Below, piece by piece: positions 17,154 to 25,955 of a DNA stretch of 49,880 nt. Below the pieces are notes generated by a model. That model was not told the DNA's origin. It searched no databases and saw nothing but the letters and a program-made list of their open reading frames with translations. How positions within the stretch are numbered: position 1 is the stretch's first letter; every line of letters starts with the position of its first letter. The stretch comes from Bacillota bacterium. Lineage in GTDB: Bacteria > Bacillota > UBA4882 > UBA10575. The position numbers and the translations under genes were made by a program. The DNA is taken from contig JAKOVI010000060.1 of NCBI GenBank assembly GCA_029782135.1, positions 1-49,880 of the forward strand. The letters are read 5' to 3'.

Positions 17154-19295
17154 ATGAAGCAGAGGAAATTCGTCGAAGTGATCATTAAACCTCTTGATTT
17201 AATCCTCGGTAAAGTTATGCAAAATCTTTCGATCCGCAAAAAGTTGACCGTTTTTTTCCTCCTGATCTCCCTGGGGCCAATCCTCATCATTGGACCGATC
17301 GTCTTTTTTAGCTCGCGCGACGCGATTACGAATAAAATCAAATATTACTCGATTGACAGTTTAACCAAGAGCAAGCAGCATATGGAGATGATTGTGACAA
17401 AGTATGAGGATCTCTCCTATGGGATGCTGGCCAATCCGGAGGTTAACAAGCTCTTTAATGACTTTACCTTTTCGCAAGGATACGAACGTTTTGTCAGCAG
17501 ACAAAACTTGGAGAGGTATTTGCATGCCCTGATCGGTTCCGACTCCGACCTTCATACCATCAGATTTTTGAGTGCCAACGGCGTCCTGGTTGATCTGGGA
17601 GTGGCCGTTTCGACGACTTTTGAAGCTGAATTTAAAGGATCGTCGATGAATGAGATGGTGACGATCGCCGACGGAGCTCCGGTTTGGTTCCCGCCAATTA
17701 CGGAGGAGGTAGGGATCAATTACCATCTCGTGATGGGGAGGATGATCAAGAACCCATCGACCGGAGCAGTTTTGGGTAATATCTTTTTCTTCATCAAGGA
17801 AAAGAGTATTGATAACACCCTGAACCAATATTACTATGACATTGGCAGTATGTCCGAAGAGGAGATCACCGGCAGCTTTACGATCCTGGTCGATAAACGG
17901 GGCCGGATTATTTCCAGTCCGCTCAAAAATCAAATTAACACCAATATCCTTGACCTGATGGCAAAGAAAGATCATCTCCGGATGTTGCTTGACGGCGAGT
18001 CCCTCGAGATGACTTTCCGCGATGTCTTTGATAAACAAGCAGTCCAAATTGCCTTTATGAAGGTTAACGATAACTGGTCATTGCTGGGGATTACCCCGAC
18101 GGCCTATATTTACCGGGAGACCAGACATCTGGCCTGGATTACCTGGCTCCTGGTTTTCTTGAGTGCCATCGTTGCCCTGTTGGGCTCTTTATATCTCTCC
18201 TTTAACATTACCAGCTCTTTGGACCATGTGGTCCAGGCAATTAAGGAAGCGGAATCCGGAGATTTTACCGTCCGGGTTCAGATCAAGAGCAAAGATGAGC
18301 TTAGTGTCCTGGGGAACAGTTTTAACCGGATGTTGGAACAGATCTCGGAGTTAATCCAGGATACCAAAGAAGCGGTCGAAGCGGTCCGTGGGCGCAGTGT
18401 CGACATGGAGCACAATTCTGAACTGTCGGCTCAGGCTGCGGTGACCGTGGCAGCGGCGATGGAGCAGATTAGTAAAGGAACATTGGAACAATCGTCGGAA
18501 GCGGAACGCACCTCACGCTTCATGGCTGAACTGGCGAAGTTGATCGATGATTCAGTTGCGAAAGCGAGAGAGGTTGAAGGGATTACCAGCTCGACCAAGG
18601 CCTTGAGTGTCAATGCCCAGGAAGCGGTAGAGCTGTTGATTGAAAAAACCAAAATGGCTGAGAATATTACCCGGGATATTGTCAGCGATATTGAGGAGTT
18701 AAATGAGAGCGCCGAGCAGATTAGCCGGATCACCGAAGCGATCGGGACGATTGCCGAGCAGACCAACCTCCTGGCGCTTAACGCGGCGATTGAAGCGGCC
18801 CGGGCCGGGGAGGCCGGGCGGGGGTTTGCCGTGGTCGCGGATGAGGTTAATAAGTTGGCCGCCGAAACCCAAGAATCAGCCCGGGTAATCAACAACATTC
18901 TGAAGAATATCGCGAACCGCACGCATCTGACCAAGGAGACGGCGGAACAGGCTTCCCAGGTCGTTGAGGAGCAAAACAACGCGGTGTTATTGACGAGAAA
19001 AGCTTTTGAGCAGATTGTGACGGCCATGGACAATGCGGTGCAACGGGTCAGTGCGATGACCGGGAATATCGGGACGATTAATCAGTTTAAAGACCAAACG
19101 ATCAGTTCGATCATCAATATCAGCGCGATCTCCGAAGAGGCGGCGGCTTCGGCGGAGGAGGTCTCCGCTTCAGCCCAGGAACAATCGGGGATTGCGGAAA
19201 CCGTTAAGCAGATTGCCGCTGATCTGCGCACCAGGGCTGAAAAATTAGTGGGGGCGATCACCCGCTTTACGATTGACAACCAGGACCGAACATAA
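17154..19295 (+). CDS. Methyl-accepting chemotaxis protein with dCache sensor
   Basis: A 713-residue chemoreceptor: TM1 at about 31-53, a ~270-residue extracytoplasmic dCache-like domain, TM2 at about 325-347, HAMP to ~400 and a cytoplasmic coiled-coil signalling domain. The invariant tip is at about 533-570 ([19 protein letters not shown], then [12 protein letters not shown]). It senses an unknown small ligand and controls CheA. ATG 17154 follows GGGGTGATATC. No che genes are nearby. The sensor's N-terminal half resembles the sensor-only protein at 44183-45271. Confidence 0.95.
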   Translation: MKQRKFVEVIIKPLDLILGKVMQNLSIRKKLTVFFLLISLGPILIIGPIVFFSSRDAITNKIKYYSIDSLTKSKQHMEMIVTKYEDLSYGMLANPEVNKLFNDFTFSQGYERFVSRQNLERYLHALIGSDSDLHTIRFLSANGVLVDLGVAVSTTFEAEFKGSSMNEMVTIADGAPVWFPPITEEVGINYHLVMGRMIKNPSTGAVLGNIFFFIKEKSIDNTLNQYYYDIGSMSEEEITGSFTILVDKRGRIISSPLKNQINTNILDLMAKKDHLRMLLDGESLEMTFRDVFDKQAVQIAFMKVNDNWSLLGITPTAYIYRETRHLAWITWLLVFLSAIVALLGSLYLSFNITSSLDHVVQAIKEAESGDFTVRVQIKSKDELSVLGNSFNRMLEQISELIQDTKEAVEAVRGRSVDMEHNSELSAQAAVTVAAAMEQISKGTLEQSSEAERTSRFMAELAKLIDDSVAKAREVEGITSSTKALSVNAQEAVELLIEKTKMAENITRDIVSDIEELNESAEQISRITEAIGTIAEQTNLLALNAAIEAARAGEAGRGFAVVADEVNKLAAETQESARVINNILKNIANRTHLTKETAEQASQVVEEQNNAVLLTRKAFEQIVTAMDNAVQRVSAMTGNIGTINQFKDQTISSIINISAISEEAAASAEEVSASAQEQSGIAETVKQIAADLRTRAEKLVGAITRFTIDNQDRT

Positions 19296-19330
19296 GAAAA
19301 CCTTGGTTACCAGAAGTTTACATGGGAGAC

Positions 19331-19359
19331 TTGTCCCTGATCAATGAGCGTGTTATAAT
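19331..19359 (+). promoter_or_regulatory. Promoter of the peptide/nickel-type transporter leader
   Basis: TTGTCC (19331-19336), 17-base spacer, perfect TATAAT (19354-19359). Transcription should start near 19366 or a few bases earlier, at the 5' edge of the folded leader. Confidence 0.8.
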
Positions 19360-19361
19360 TA

Positions 19362-19502
19362 GGGCAGATATAAGGCTGGTATCCGGCGAATGAACCAGAC
19401 CTACGAAATAATATATTTGTCCCAACCTGTTCGGAACCTGATGGTCCGAAAGCGGGTTAATTGTGTCATGTAGGGAGAGAGCCTTCGCCGGAAGGCTTTT
19501 TC
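19362..19502 (+). promoter_or_regulatory. Structured leader with antiterminator/terminator logic (candidate riboswitch, class unassigned)
   Basis: Pairings read by eye. P1: 19362-19372 with 19412-19423, 11 bp, one bulged U. P2 inside it: 19374-19380 with 19394-19401, bulged A, 13-base loop. P3: 19424-19435 with 19445-19458, 12 bp with a 2-base bulge. A possible pseudoknot: 19400-19405 with 19469-19474. An intrinsic terminator lies at 19480-19501. The P2 loop bases 19382-19390 (TCCGGCGAA) are the exact reverse complement of 19484-19492 in the terminator hairpin, so the two states exclude each other. The first gene's ribosome site comes ten bases later. No sequence core of a riboswitch class I know is present. 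Confidence 0.65.
19480..19501 (+). terminator. Leader terminator before the transporter operon
   Basis: AGCCTTC / GAAGGCT 7-bp stem with a GCCG tetraloop, then TTTTT. It lies between a strong promoter and the first gene, so it should act as an attenuator rather than an end-of-operon signal. Confidence 0.85.
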
Positions 19503-19525
19503 TGTTTTCTAAGGAGGGAAAAGCG

Positions 19526-21055
19526 GTGAAAAGAAGGTTTTCCCCTTATTATCTGTTATTCTTGGTTGGAATCATCCTGATTGCGGCGGTCTTTCTGAAG
19601 GGAGGAAAGGAGGAGCGGGAAAATAAAGTGGTTGTGGTTGTTCCCCAGGATCCCGACTACTTGGATCCACATTTGGCAGCCGCCGCCGGGACCTATGAAA
19701 TGATGTTCAATGTCTATGAAGGGCTGTTGAAACCGGCTCCGGACGGCTCTCTTCTGCCGGCCCTTGCCGAACGGTACAGCGTGTCGGAGGATGGACTTAC
19801 TTACACTTTTTCTTTACGTCCGGGCGTAAAGTTTCATAACGGGAAGCCGGTCACGGCTGCAGATGTCAAATACTCACTGGAACGTTTGATGGGGACGGCG
19901 ACCGGACAGCCGCTTTCCCCGTTCTTCACTAAGGTCCAGGCAGTTGAGACGGCCGGGACTCCCGGGGCCCAAAAGGTTATCCTAAGGCTGAAAGCCCCTG
20001 ATGCCGCCCTCCTGAGTAACCTGACGACCGCAATGATCATTCCTGAGGATTATCAAGAGCTGAATACCAGGCCGGTCGGGACCGGACCGTTCCGCTTTGT
20101 TGAATACCGGCCCGGGCAGTGGGTCGTGTTGGAGAAGTTCGCCGATTATTGGCAGGAGGGGCTGCCTTTACTGGATAAAGTGGAGTTCCGGATCATCCCG
20201 GACCGCGAGGCAGCGCTCATTGCCTTGAAAAACGGAACAGTCGATATCTATCCGCGAATTGAGCCGGGCCGGATTACGGAGTTGAGCGAGGAATTCTATA
20301 CTCTTCAAGAAAAACAGAATCTGGTACAGGTCCTGGCACTGAACCTTAAACGGGCGCCGTTTAACGATCTACGGGTCCGGCAAGCAATCAACTATGCGAT
20401 TGACAAGGATGAACTGATTGAACTGGCGGCCTTTGGCTTTGGGACCAAACTCGGTTCCGGCTTTAGCCCGGCGATGGTTGAATTTTACGAAACCGGGCTC
20501 GAGGATCTTTATCCGCACAATATTGAGAAAGCCAGGCAATTATTGGCGGAAGCCGGCTATCCGCAGGGATTCCGCGCGGTCTTGTCCGTCCCGTCCAATT
20601 ATGCTTTTCATGTCGATACGGCCCAAATCATCGTCGAGCAATTAAAAAAGGTTGGGATTGAGGCCGGGATTGAACTGGTCGAGTGGGCGGTCTGGTTGCA
20701 ACGGATTTACCAGGGACGGGATTATGAGATGACGATTACCGGCCTCTCCGGAAAACTTGATCCCCTCCCGGTCTTGATCAGATACACTTCGGATTATGCC
20801 AATAACTTCTTCAATTACGAAAATGCCGAGTATGACCGGTTGAACCAGCTGGCGGCGGCCGAAAGTGACCGGGGAAAACGGGCTGTTCTTTACAAAAAGG
20901 CCCAGCGGCTCCTGGCGGAAGAGGCGGCGGCGGTCTTTCTCATGGACCCACATTATTTGGTGGCCTTGAAAAAGACAATTGCCGGCTACCGGCTCTATCC
21001 GATCTACGTTCAGGACATGTCAACCGTCTACCTTACTAATCGCGGCACACGGTGA
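19526..21055 (+). CDS. Family 5 extracellular solute-binding protein (Dpp/Opp/Nik type)
   Basis: A 509-residue peptide/nickel-class binding protein. N-terminal hydrophobic segment at about 8-24 without a lipobox Cys, then the SBP_bac_5 pattern (YLDPHLAAA, VYEGLL, LRPGVKFHNGKPVTAADVKYSLER, VGTGPFRF, NLKRAPFNDLRVRQAI). It would deliver an oligopeptide, metal chelate or similar ligand to the two permeases that follow. GTG 19526 is set by AAGGAGGG (19511-19518) seven bases upstream; the open frame extends back through the terminator but that part is leader. Substrate cannot be named from sequence. Confidence 0.92.
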   Translation: MKRRFSPYYLLFLVGIILIAAVFLKGGKEERENKVVVVVPQDPDYLDPHLAAAAGTYEMMFNVYEGLLKPAPDGSLLPALAERYSVSEDGLTYTFSLRPGVKFHNGKPVTAADVKYSLERLMGTATGQPLSPFFTKVQAVETAGTPGAQKVILRLKAPDAALLSNLTTAMIIPEDYQELNTRPVGTGPFRFVEYRPGQWVVLEKFADYWQEGLPLLDKVEFRIIPDREAALIALKNGTVDIYPRIEPGRITELSEEFYTLQEKQNLVQVLALNLKRAPFNDLRVRQAINYAIDKDELIELAAFGFGTKLGSGFSPAMVEFYETGLEDLYPHNIEKARQLLAEAGYPQGFRAVLSVPSNYAFHVDTAQIIVEQLKKVGIEAGIELVEWAVWLQRIYQGRDYEMTITGLSGKLDPLPVLIRYTSDYANNFFNYENAEYDRLNQLAAAESDRGKRAVLYKKAQRLLAEEAAAVFLMDPHYLVALKKTIAGYRLYPIYVQDMSTVYLTNRGTR

Positions 21056-21060
21056 GCAAG

Positions 21061-22005
21061 ATGAGTACAGTCCAAGGGAGAATCGTTACATTCCTGCTGA
21101 CGCTGTGGTTGGTATCCCTCCTCACCTTTGTGGTCTTTCAAGTGATCCCCGGCAATCCGGCGCAGGTCATTCTGGGCGCCGACGCCTTGCCGGAGCAAGT
21201 GGCGGCCCTGGAAAAGGAGTTGGGTTTGGATCAACCGTTACCCCAGCGCTATTTGCACTGGGTGGGTGGTGTCTTGCGGGGAGAATTCGGCCACTCCCTC
21301 CGCTACCGCCAACCGGTCCGGGGCCTTATGGTTGCCAGTCTGAAGGTAACGCTGCCGGTCGCGGGGCTGGCTTTCGTCTTTATTGTGCTGTTGGGGATCC
21401 CCCTTGGGCTGACCGTCGGGAAGTACCATCTGCAAAAACGGGGGGTTATGTTCTCGGTGGTCACGCAACTCGGGACCGCCGTTCCTTCTTTTTGGATGGG
21501 GATCTTGATGATGCTCGCCTTTGCCAAACTGTTCCGTTTTTTTACCCCAGGTGCATTTGTCCCCTGGGAGGAGGACTGGTTGGCGGCGCTGGCCTCTTTA
21601 ATCCCTCCCGCGCTGGCGGTTGCCCTGCCGAAAGTAGCTGTTCTGACGCGCTATGTCAGTACCGCCTATGTCGAGGAGAAACAAGCCGAATATATCCGGA
21701 CCGCCTACGGGAAAGGCTTAGCGGAAAAGGAGGTGCTTTATACGCACCTTCTCAAAAACATCCTCATCCCGGTTGTGACGGTCCTTGGCTTGATGACCGG
21801 CGATATTTTAGGCGGGAGCATCATCGTGGAAAAGGTCTTTGCCCTTCCGGGGATCGGCCGGTTGTTGGTTGAAGCGATCAGTTTCCGGGATTTCCCGTTA
21901 ATTCAAGGCATTACGCTTTATCTGGCCGGCGTGGTCGTCTTCCTCAATCTACTGGTTGACTTTTTATACCGCATGTTTGATCCGAGGATCCGTTGGAGTA
22001 GGTGA
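21061..22005 (+). CDS. ABC transporter permease, DppB type
   Basis: A 314-residue binding-protein-dependent permease with about six transmembrane segments. The N-terminus (IVTFLLTLWLVSLLTFVVFQVIPGNPA) and the EAA loop region (YIRTAYGKGL) are typical of DppB/OppB/NikB. ATG 21061 with GGTGAG upstream is preferred; GTG 21052 overlaps the previous stop and is an alternative. Forms a heteromeric channel with the next gene product. Confidence 0.92.
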   Translation: MSTVQGRIVTFLLTLWLVSLLTFVVFQVIPGNPAQVILGADALPEQVAALEKELGLDQPLPQRYLHWVGGVLRGEFGHSLRYRQPVRGLMVASLKVTLPVAGLAFVFIVLLGIPLGLTVGKYHLQKRGVMFSVVTQLGTAVPSFWMGILMMLAFAKLFRFFTPGAFVPWEEDWLAALASLIPPALAVALPKVAVLTRYVSTAYVEEKQAEYIRTAYGKGLAEKEVLYTHLLKNILIPVVTVLGLMTGDILGGSIIVEKVFALPGIGRLLVEAISFRDFPLIQGITLYLAGVVVFLNLLVDFLYRMFDPRIRWSR

Positions 22006-22008
22006 GCG

Positions 22009-22818
22009 ATGAAAACAAAAGTCAGTCTCAGTCTGGTGATCGGTGCTGCGCTCGTGGGATGCTTCCTGCTCATGCTGGTGGTCAGTTTTTTTTATACCCC
22101 GTTTGCGGTCAATGAGATGCGGAGTGCGGAGCGGTTTCTCCCTCCCGGCAGACCGTATCTTTTAGGGACGGACAATTTTGGCCGGGATATCTTCAGCCGG
22201 ATCATGAAAGGGACCCAGACCGCCTTTTTCGTTGGTACGCTCTCCGTGTTGTTCGGGATGGCACTCGGGATCAGTCTGGGGGCGCTCGGCGGTTACTTCG
22301 GCGGGTGGACGGACCGCATCCTGACGCAGCTTGGTACAACCATTCAGGCCTTTCCCGGCGTGTTGTTTGCTTTAATGATCGTGGCGGTTTGGGGGCCGGG
22401 GACTTTCAATACGATTGTGGCCTTGAGTATTACCGCGTTTCCCGGGTTTATGCGCATCACCCGGAGTGGATTTATACAGATCAAAGAGTACAGTTTTGTT
22501 GAAGCGGCGCAGACAATTGGGGTCAGTCCGCTCAAGATCATGCTCCGGCATATTCTACCCAATCTTCTCCCTTCGCTTCTGGTGGCTGCTTCCAACGGGT
22601 TTGCCGGGGCTTTATTGGCGGAGGCGGGTTTGAGCTACTTGGGGTTGGGAGTCCAACCACCCGAACCGAGTTGGGGCCGGATGTTAAATGAAGCCCAGGG
22701 CTATCTGCTGCGGGCACCGTGGTACAGCCTTGCTCCCGGGATTGTGCTTGTTTTGGCGGTATTGGGGTTTAACCTGCTCAGCGATGGCCTCCGGGATTTG
22801 CTGGACCCAAAACAGTAG
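22009..22818 (+). CDS. ABC transporter permease, DppC type
   Basis: A 269-residue permease with an N-terminal membrane segment, the LLGTDNFGRDIFSRI box that marks DppC/OppC, and the EAA loop (FVEAAQTIGVSPLKIMLRHILPN). It starts three bases after the upstream stop. Two ATPase genes (DppD/DppF) usually follow but are absent here, so the pump must borrow ATPases encoded elsewhere or be incomplete. Confidence 0.92.
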   Translation: MKTKVSLSLVIGAALVGCFLLMLVVSFFYTPFAVNEMRSAERFLPPGRPYLLGTDNFGRDIFSRIMKGTQTAFFVGTLSVLFGMALGISLGALGGYFGGWTDRILTQLGTTIQAFPGVLFALMIVAVWGPGTFNTIVALSITAFPGFMRITRSGFIQIKEYSFVEAAQTIGVSPLKIMLRHILPNLLPSLLVAASNGFAGALLAEAGLSYLGLGVQPPEPSWGRMLNEAQGYLLRAPWYSLAPGIVLVLAVLGFNLLSDGLRDLLDPKQ

Positions 22819-22886
22819 TGGTCCGGGTTTGCTTGGCTTGCTGCCAGCGCCGTAAATCAATTCATCGAAGCCGGTTGCCAAACTCC

Positions 22887-22961
22887 GCCGGGGCAGAATG
22901 GTGTTTCCTTGTTCCGGTGTAAGAAATTCAAGTCACCGGAGTACAGCCATTCTGCCCCGGC
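22887..22961. repeat. 75-base palindromic element with nested hairpin
   Basis: Perfect 15-bp outer arms GCCGGGGCAGAATGG (22887-22901) and CCATTCTGCCCCGGC (22947-22961), and inner 7-bp arms TCCGGTG (22913-22919) / CACCGGA (22934-22940). No T run follows, so it is not a standard terminator. A 13-base piece of the arm recurs at 8087-8099, suggesting a dispersed REP-like element. It fills part of the 344-base gap 22819-23162, the rest of which is AT-rich with one weak hairpin. Confidence 0.75.
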
Positions 22962-23070
22962 AAGGTAGAGGCTTATGATGCAATTTTGGATATATGCCGA
23001 AGTTGATAACTGTCGATAATTATGATAACGAGAGAAGAAGAGCGGGAAGTATTTTTTTAGAATTGGATAG

Positions 23071-23097
23071 AGGGGCAATAAAGTCCCTTTTATTTTA
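23071..23097 (+). terminator. Weak terminator-like hairpin
   Basis: AGGGGC / GTCCCT 6-bp stem (one G-U pair) with loop AATAAA, followed by TTTATTTT. Placed between the transporter operon and the next gene; it may end the former. Confidence 0.4.
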
Positions 23098-23162
23098 CAC
23101 CCGAAAGGAAAAATATGTTAATTATAGAATAATATCCATAAAAACATTGGGGAGGGAGAACA

Positions 23163-24305
23163 TTGCGCCAGCCGTCCACAATGTTTCTTCCTGTCTGTTT
23201 GCTCCTCTGCTTCTTCTTGGCGGTTCCGGCCGGCGCCCGGGGCGAATGGCGGCTTGATCCGGTCCATTTCAAGTATAAAATTAAGGATGATGAAAGCTTT
23301 TCCGCCCTCGGGGGAGGGTGGGGGTTTTATGCGCCACATTACCGGTGGACGAATGATTGGAAATGGCGGAGCCAGCCGACGACGACCGAACCGCTCACTT
23401 TTCAAACCGAACTCCGGCGCCGGGTCTTTGCGGACTGGTGGCTGACCGCCGGTGGGAAATATGCCTACGCTCCGGCTTGTGATTTTCGCTGGTTCGAACT
23501 TGAAGTGAAAAAGAGCCAAGCCCGGCCTCTAGCCTTTCGGACCTGGGGAAACGGGGAATGGCGGAGAGTCTTCCCAGGTGCGGGAATCGAAGATTACGAC
23601 CGGCAAATCATCGGTCTTAGCCTGCGCTGGCGTCCGGCGCCGGCGCTCAGGTGGCAGGGGGAGTTTATGATTGAGGATAAGACTTATCCCACCCCGACCC
23701 GTTCCTCCCGGAAATTAGCCCTCCGCCATGAGTTAACCTCCCGCTTCTCTCACCATCGCTTGACCGGCATTTATGCGAACAGCACACGCGATTATCCGAA
23801 AAACCCCTGGATTAACTATAGTTACCGTTCTTTTCGCCTGGAATGGACCTGGGCGGCCAGTGACCGGAGCACGCTTACGGCGAAAAGCGGATTAAATTAC
23901 CGGCGCTCCGGTAATGGTAAAGAAGGAGGGAAACTTGATCTAACTGGGATCTATGAGTATAACCATTCACCCACCCGGAGGTTGAGCGGGCTGCTTGGCG
24001 CCTCCAAGGTGATTGCTTCCTACGATCCGCTCCGTGAGGATGAGGAGGAGGATTCCGGGGCGGAGACTTTTCCCTTTAGTAATATGCGTTGGGGGCTGCG
24101 GTGGCGGGAAAGCGTATCTCCTTTCTCCGTCCAATCGGAAGTGTTTGTTGTCTTTAAAGAGGAGGGTTTTGACTGGGGAGGGATGCTCAATCTGCAGGTG
24201 GAGTTGGAAAAGGTACGGATCCGTTTGGGGTTGGCGCCCAAAGGAGGATTCTACCAAACAGCGGAGAAAGGGTATTGGGTAGAAGCAAGGTATTATTTTG
24301 ACTAG
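23163..24305 (+). CDS. Predicted outer-membrane beta-barrel protein
   Basis: A 380-residue protein with a clear signal peptide (hydrophobic about 7-20, cleavage after AGARG or nearby). The mature part has alternating, aromatic-rich strands separated by charged loops, and ends WVEARYYFD, with aromatic residues near the C-terminus as in barrel proteins. I do not recognise a family. TTG 23163 follows GGGGAGGGAG closely; ATG 23181 would start directly at the hydrophobic core. Together with lpxB and the protein at 33935 it supports a diderm envelope. The AmmeMemoRadiSam fusion gene begins 36 bases later. Confidence 0.7.
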   Translation: MRQPSTMFLPVCLLLCFFLAVPAGARGEWRLDPVHFKYKIKDDESFSALGGGWGFYAPHYRWTNDWKWRSQPTTTEPLTFQTELRRRVFADWWLTAGGKYAYAPACDFRWFELEVKKSQARPLAFRTWGNGEWRRVFPGAGIEDYDRQIIGLSLRWRPAPALRWQGEFMIEDKTYPTPTRSSRKLALRHELTSRFSHHRLTGIYANSTRDYPKNPWINYSYRSFRLEWTWAASDRSTLTAKSGLNYRRSGNGKEGGKLDLTGIYEYNHSPTRRLSGLLGASKVIASYDPLREDEEEDSGAETFPFSNMRWGLRWRESVSPFSVQSEVFVVFKEEGFDWGGMLNLQVELEKVRIRLGLAPKGGFYQTAEKGYWVEARYYFD

Positions 24306-24341
24306 AAAACTTCCCTATTGTTGAGAGGGAGGAAGAAACGG

Positions 24342-25733
24342 ATGTTAACCTACGGTGCATTTGTTCCCCACCCGGCAATTATCCTGGAAGAGGTGGGCGG
24401 GGAGGAGACCAAAAAGGTTGCGCAGACCGTACAAGCGATGAAGAGCCTGCGGGCGCGAATCGAGGTGACGCGTCCGGAGACGATCTTAATTTTTTCACCC
24501 CATGGTCCGGTTTTCCAGGATGGCTTGGCGATCAGGGGTGGCAGGAGACTCCAGGGAAGTTTGGGCAACTTTGGTTTTCATCGGCGATGGGAATGGGAGA
24601 AAGATCAGGAGTTGGTCCAGGCGATCACCGAGGAAGTCGCCGCCGAGGGGTTAAACTGTATGGAATTAAACGAGGAGTTCCTGTTCCGCTACCGGTTCTC
24701 ACGGGAACTGGACCACGGGGTCTTGGTCCCCCTGGCCTTCTTGGCACCGGAAAACGTGCGTCTGGTGGCGACCGGGATGTCGCTCCTCCCCTGGTTGGAG
24801 CAGTACCAATTGGGGACGGCAATCGGCCGGGCTGTCCGGAATTCGTCTCGGCGGATCGCCGTTGTGGCCAGCGGGGATCTCTCCCATTGTTTGCTTCCGG
24901 GCGCGCCGGTGGCTTTTGACCCGCATGGCGAGGAGTTCGACCGGACCCTCGTCAATCTCCTGAAGGAGAAGAAGATAAAAGAGATCTTCAGCCTCCCGCC
25001 GGTACTGGTCGAAAAGGCAGCCGAGTGTGGTTTCCGGACGCTCTTAATGCTCCTTGGGGTCTTTGACGGTCTGGAGTTTAACCTTGAGGTGTTGAGCTAC
25101 GAGGGGCCGTTCGGCGTCGGTTATCTGGTCAGCGCTTTCGCGCCGCAGTCCGGTTTCGATCCGGAACGCAGTATCTATGCGAGCCTGGTTGAACAGCGGA
25201 AGGCTGTCGTGAGAGACCGCCGCCGGGAGGAGTCTCCCCTTGTTCGACTGGCCAGGCGGACGGTGGAGAACTATCTGTTGGGGACGGAAGAAGAAATTGA
25301 ACTTCCGCTCCCGCCCGAAGCGCAGAAACCGGCCGGGGTCTTTGTCTCGATCAAAAAGCACGGGAACCTCCGTGGGTGTATCGGGACGATTTTCCCGACC
25401 CAACCAAACGCCGCCGAGGAGATCAGGCATAACGCAATTGCCGCGGCTTTTCATGATCCACGGTTTGATCCGGTACAGGCCGAGGAGCTTGATGAGCTGG
25501 TTTATTCGGTCGATCTCTTAAAAGCGCCTGAACCGGTCTCCGGACCGGAAGAATTGGATCCGAAACGTTACGGGGTGATCGTCCGCCGGGGAAGCCGGAC
25601 CGGTCTTCTCCTCCCCGATCTGGAAGGTGTGGATACCGTCGAAAAACAAATCGCGATTGCCAAACAGAAAGCCGGGATCAGCCCGAAAGAAGAAGTGGAA
25701 TTGAAGAGATTTGAAGTGATCAGGTACTTTTAA
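24342..25733 (+). CDS. AmmeMemoRadiSam system B+A fusion (MEMO/dioxygenase-like plus AMMECR1)
   Basis: A 463-residue fusion. Residues 1 to ~270 resemble class III extradiol dioxygenase/MEMO-like subunit proteins (FVPHPAIIL, FSPHGPVF, VASGDLSH), with His residues placed for a metal. Residues ~300-463 are an AMMECR1 domain with the signature GNLRGCIGT (Cys346) and HDPRFDPV. AMMECR1, MEMO and a radical SAM protein recur together across bacteria and archaea; the shared biochemical role is not settled. The radical SAM partner is at 32322-33317 in this window. ATG 24342 has GGGAGG nine bases upstream. Confidence 0.9.
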   Translation: MLTYGAFVPHPAIILEEVGGEETKKVAQTVQAMKSLRARIEVTRPETILIFSPHGPVFQDGLAIRGGRRLQGSLGNFGFHRRWEWEKDQELVQAITEEVAAEGLNCMELNEEFLFRYRFSRELDHGVLVPLAFLAPENVRLVATGMSLLPWLEQYQLGTAIGRAVRNSSRRIAVVASGDLSHCLLPGAPVAFDPHGEEFDRTLVNLLKEKKIKEIFSLPPVLVEKAAECGFRTLLMLLGVFDGLEFNLEVLSYEGPFGVGYLVSAFAPQSGFDPERSIYASLVEQRKAVVRDRRREESPLVRLARRTVENYLLGTEEEIELPLPPEAQKPAGVFVSIKKHGNLRGCIGTIFPTQPNAAEEIRHNAIAAAFHDPRFDPVQAEELDELVYSVDLLKAPEPVSGPEELDPKRYGVIVRRGSRTGLLLPDLEGVDTVEKQIAIAKQKAGISPKEEVELKRFEVIRYF

Positions 25734-25771
25734 ACGCCGAATAACAGTCAGTTGCGAATGCTGAGAAGAAA

Positions 25772-25797
25772 AAGCCCGGGAGATCCGGGCTTCATTT
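25772..25797 (+). terminator. Rho-independent terminator after the AMMECR1 fusion
   Basis: AAGCCCGG / CCGGGCTT 8-bp stem, five-base loop, A-rich 5' flank, short T-containing tail. Confidence 0.75.
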
Positions 25798-25955
25798 GTC
25801 AAGGAATGCGTTGAAGAGAAAGAGGGATTTTGCCAACGAAGATAGGGGGAAACCCCTATGTCGTCTTGTTGACAATAAACCGATATAAAACTAAAGAGGT
25901 TTCTGCCGGAGCGCTTACCGTTCAACAAAGGGGTGGAAGGAGGAGATGGCAGACA

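Noticed and set aside
18431-19033. Long minus-strand frame opposite the chemoreceptor
   Set aside because: Shadow of the repetitive Ala/Glu-rich coiled coil of the MCP; its translation is Ser/Ala-rich with no domain.
19430-19477. Thiamine (THI-box) riboswitch, because of GAACCTGAT and GTAGGGA
   Set aside because: The 5' half (GGGGTGCC, CTGAGA) is missing, and the GAACC segment lies in a plain hairpin with a different arrangement.
20979-21872. 297-codon plus-strand frame overlapping the DppB gene
   Set aside because: Pro/Gly/Arg-rich translation without family features; the DppB frame in the same bases is clear.
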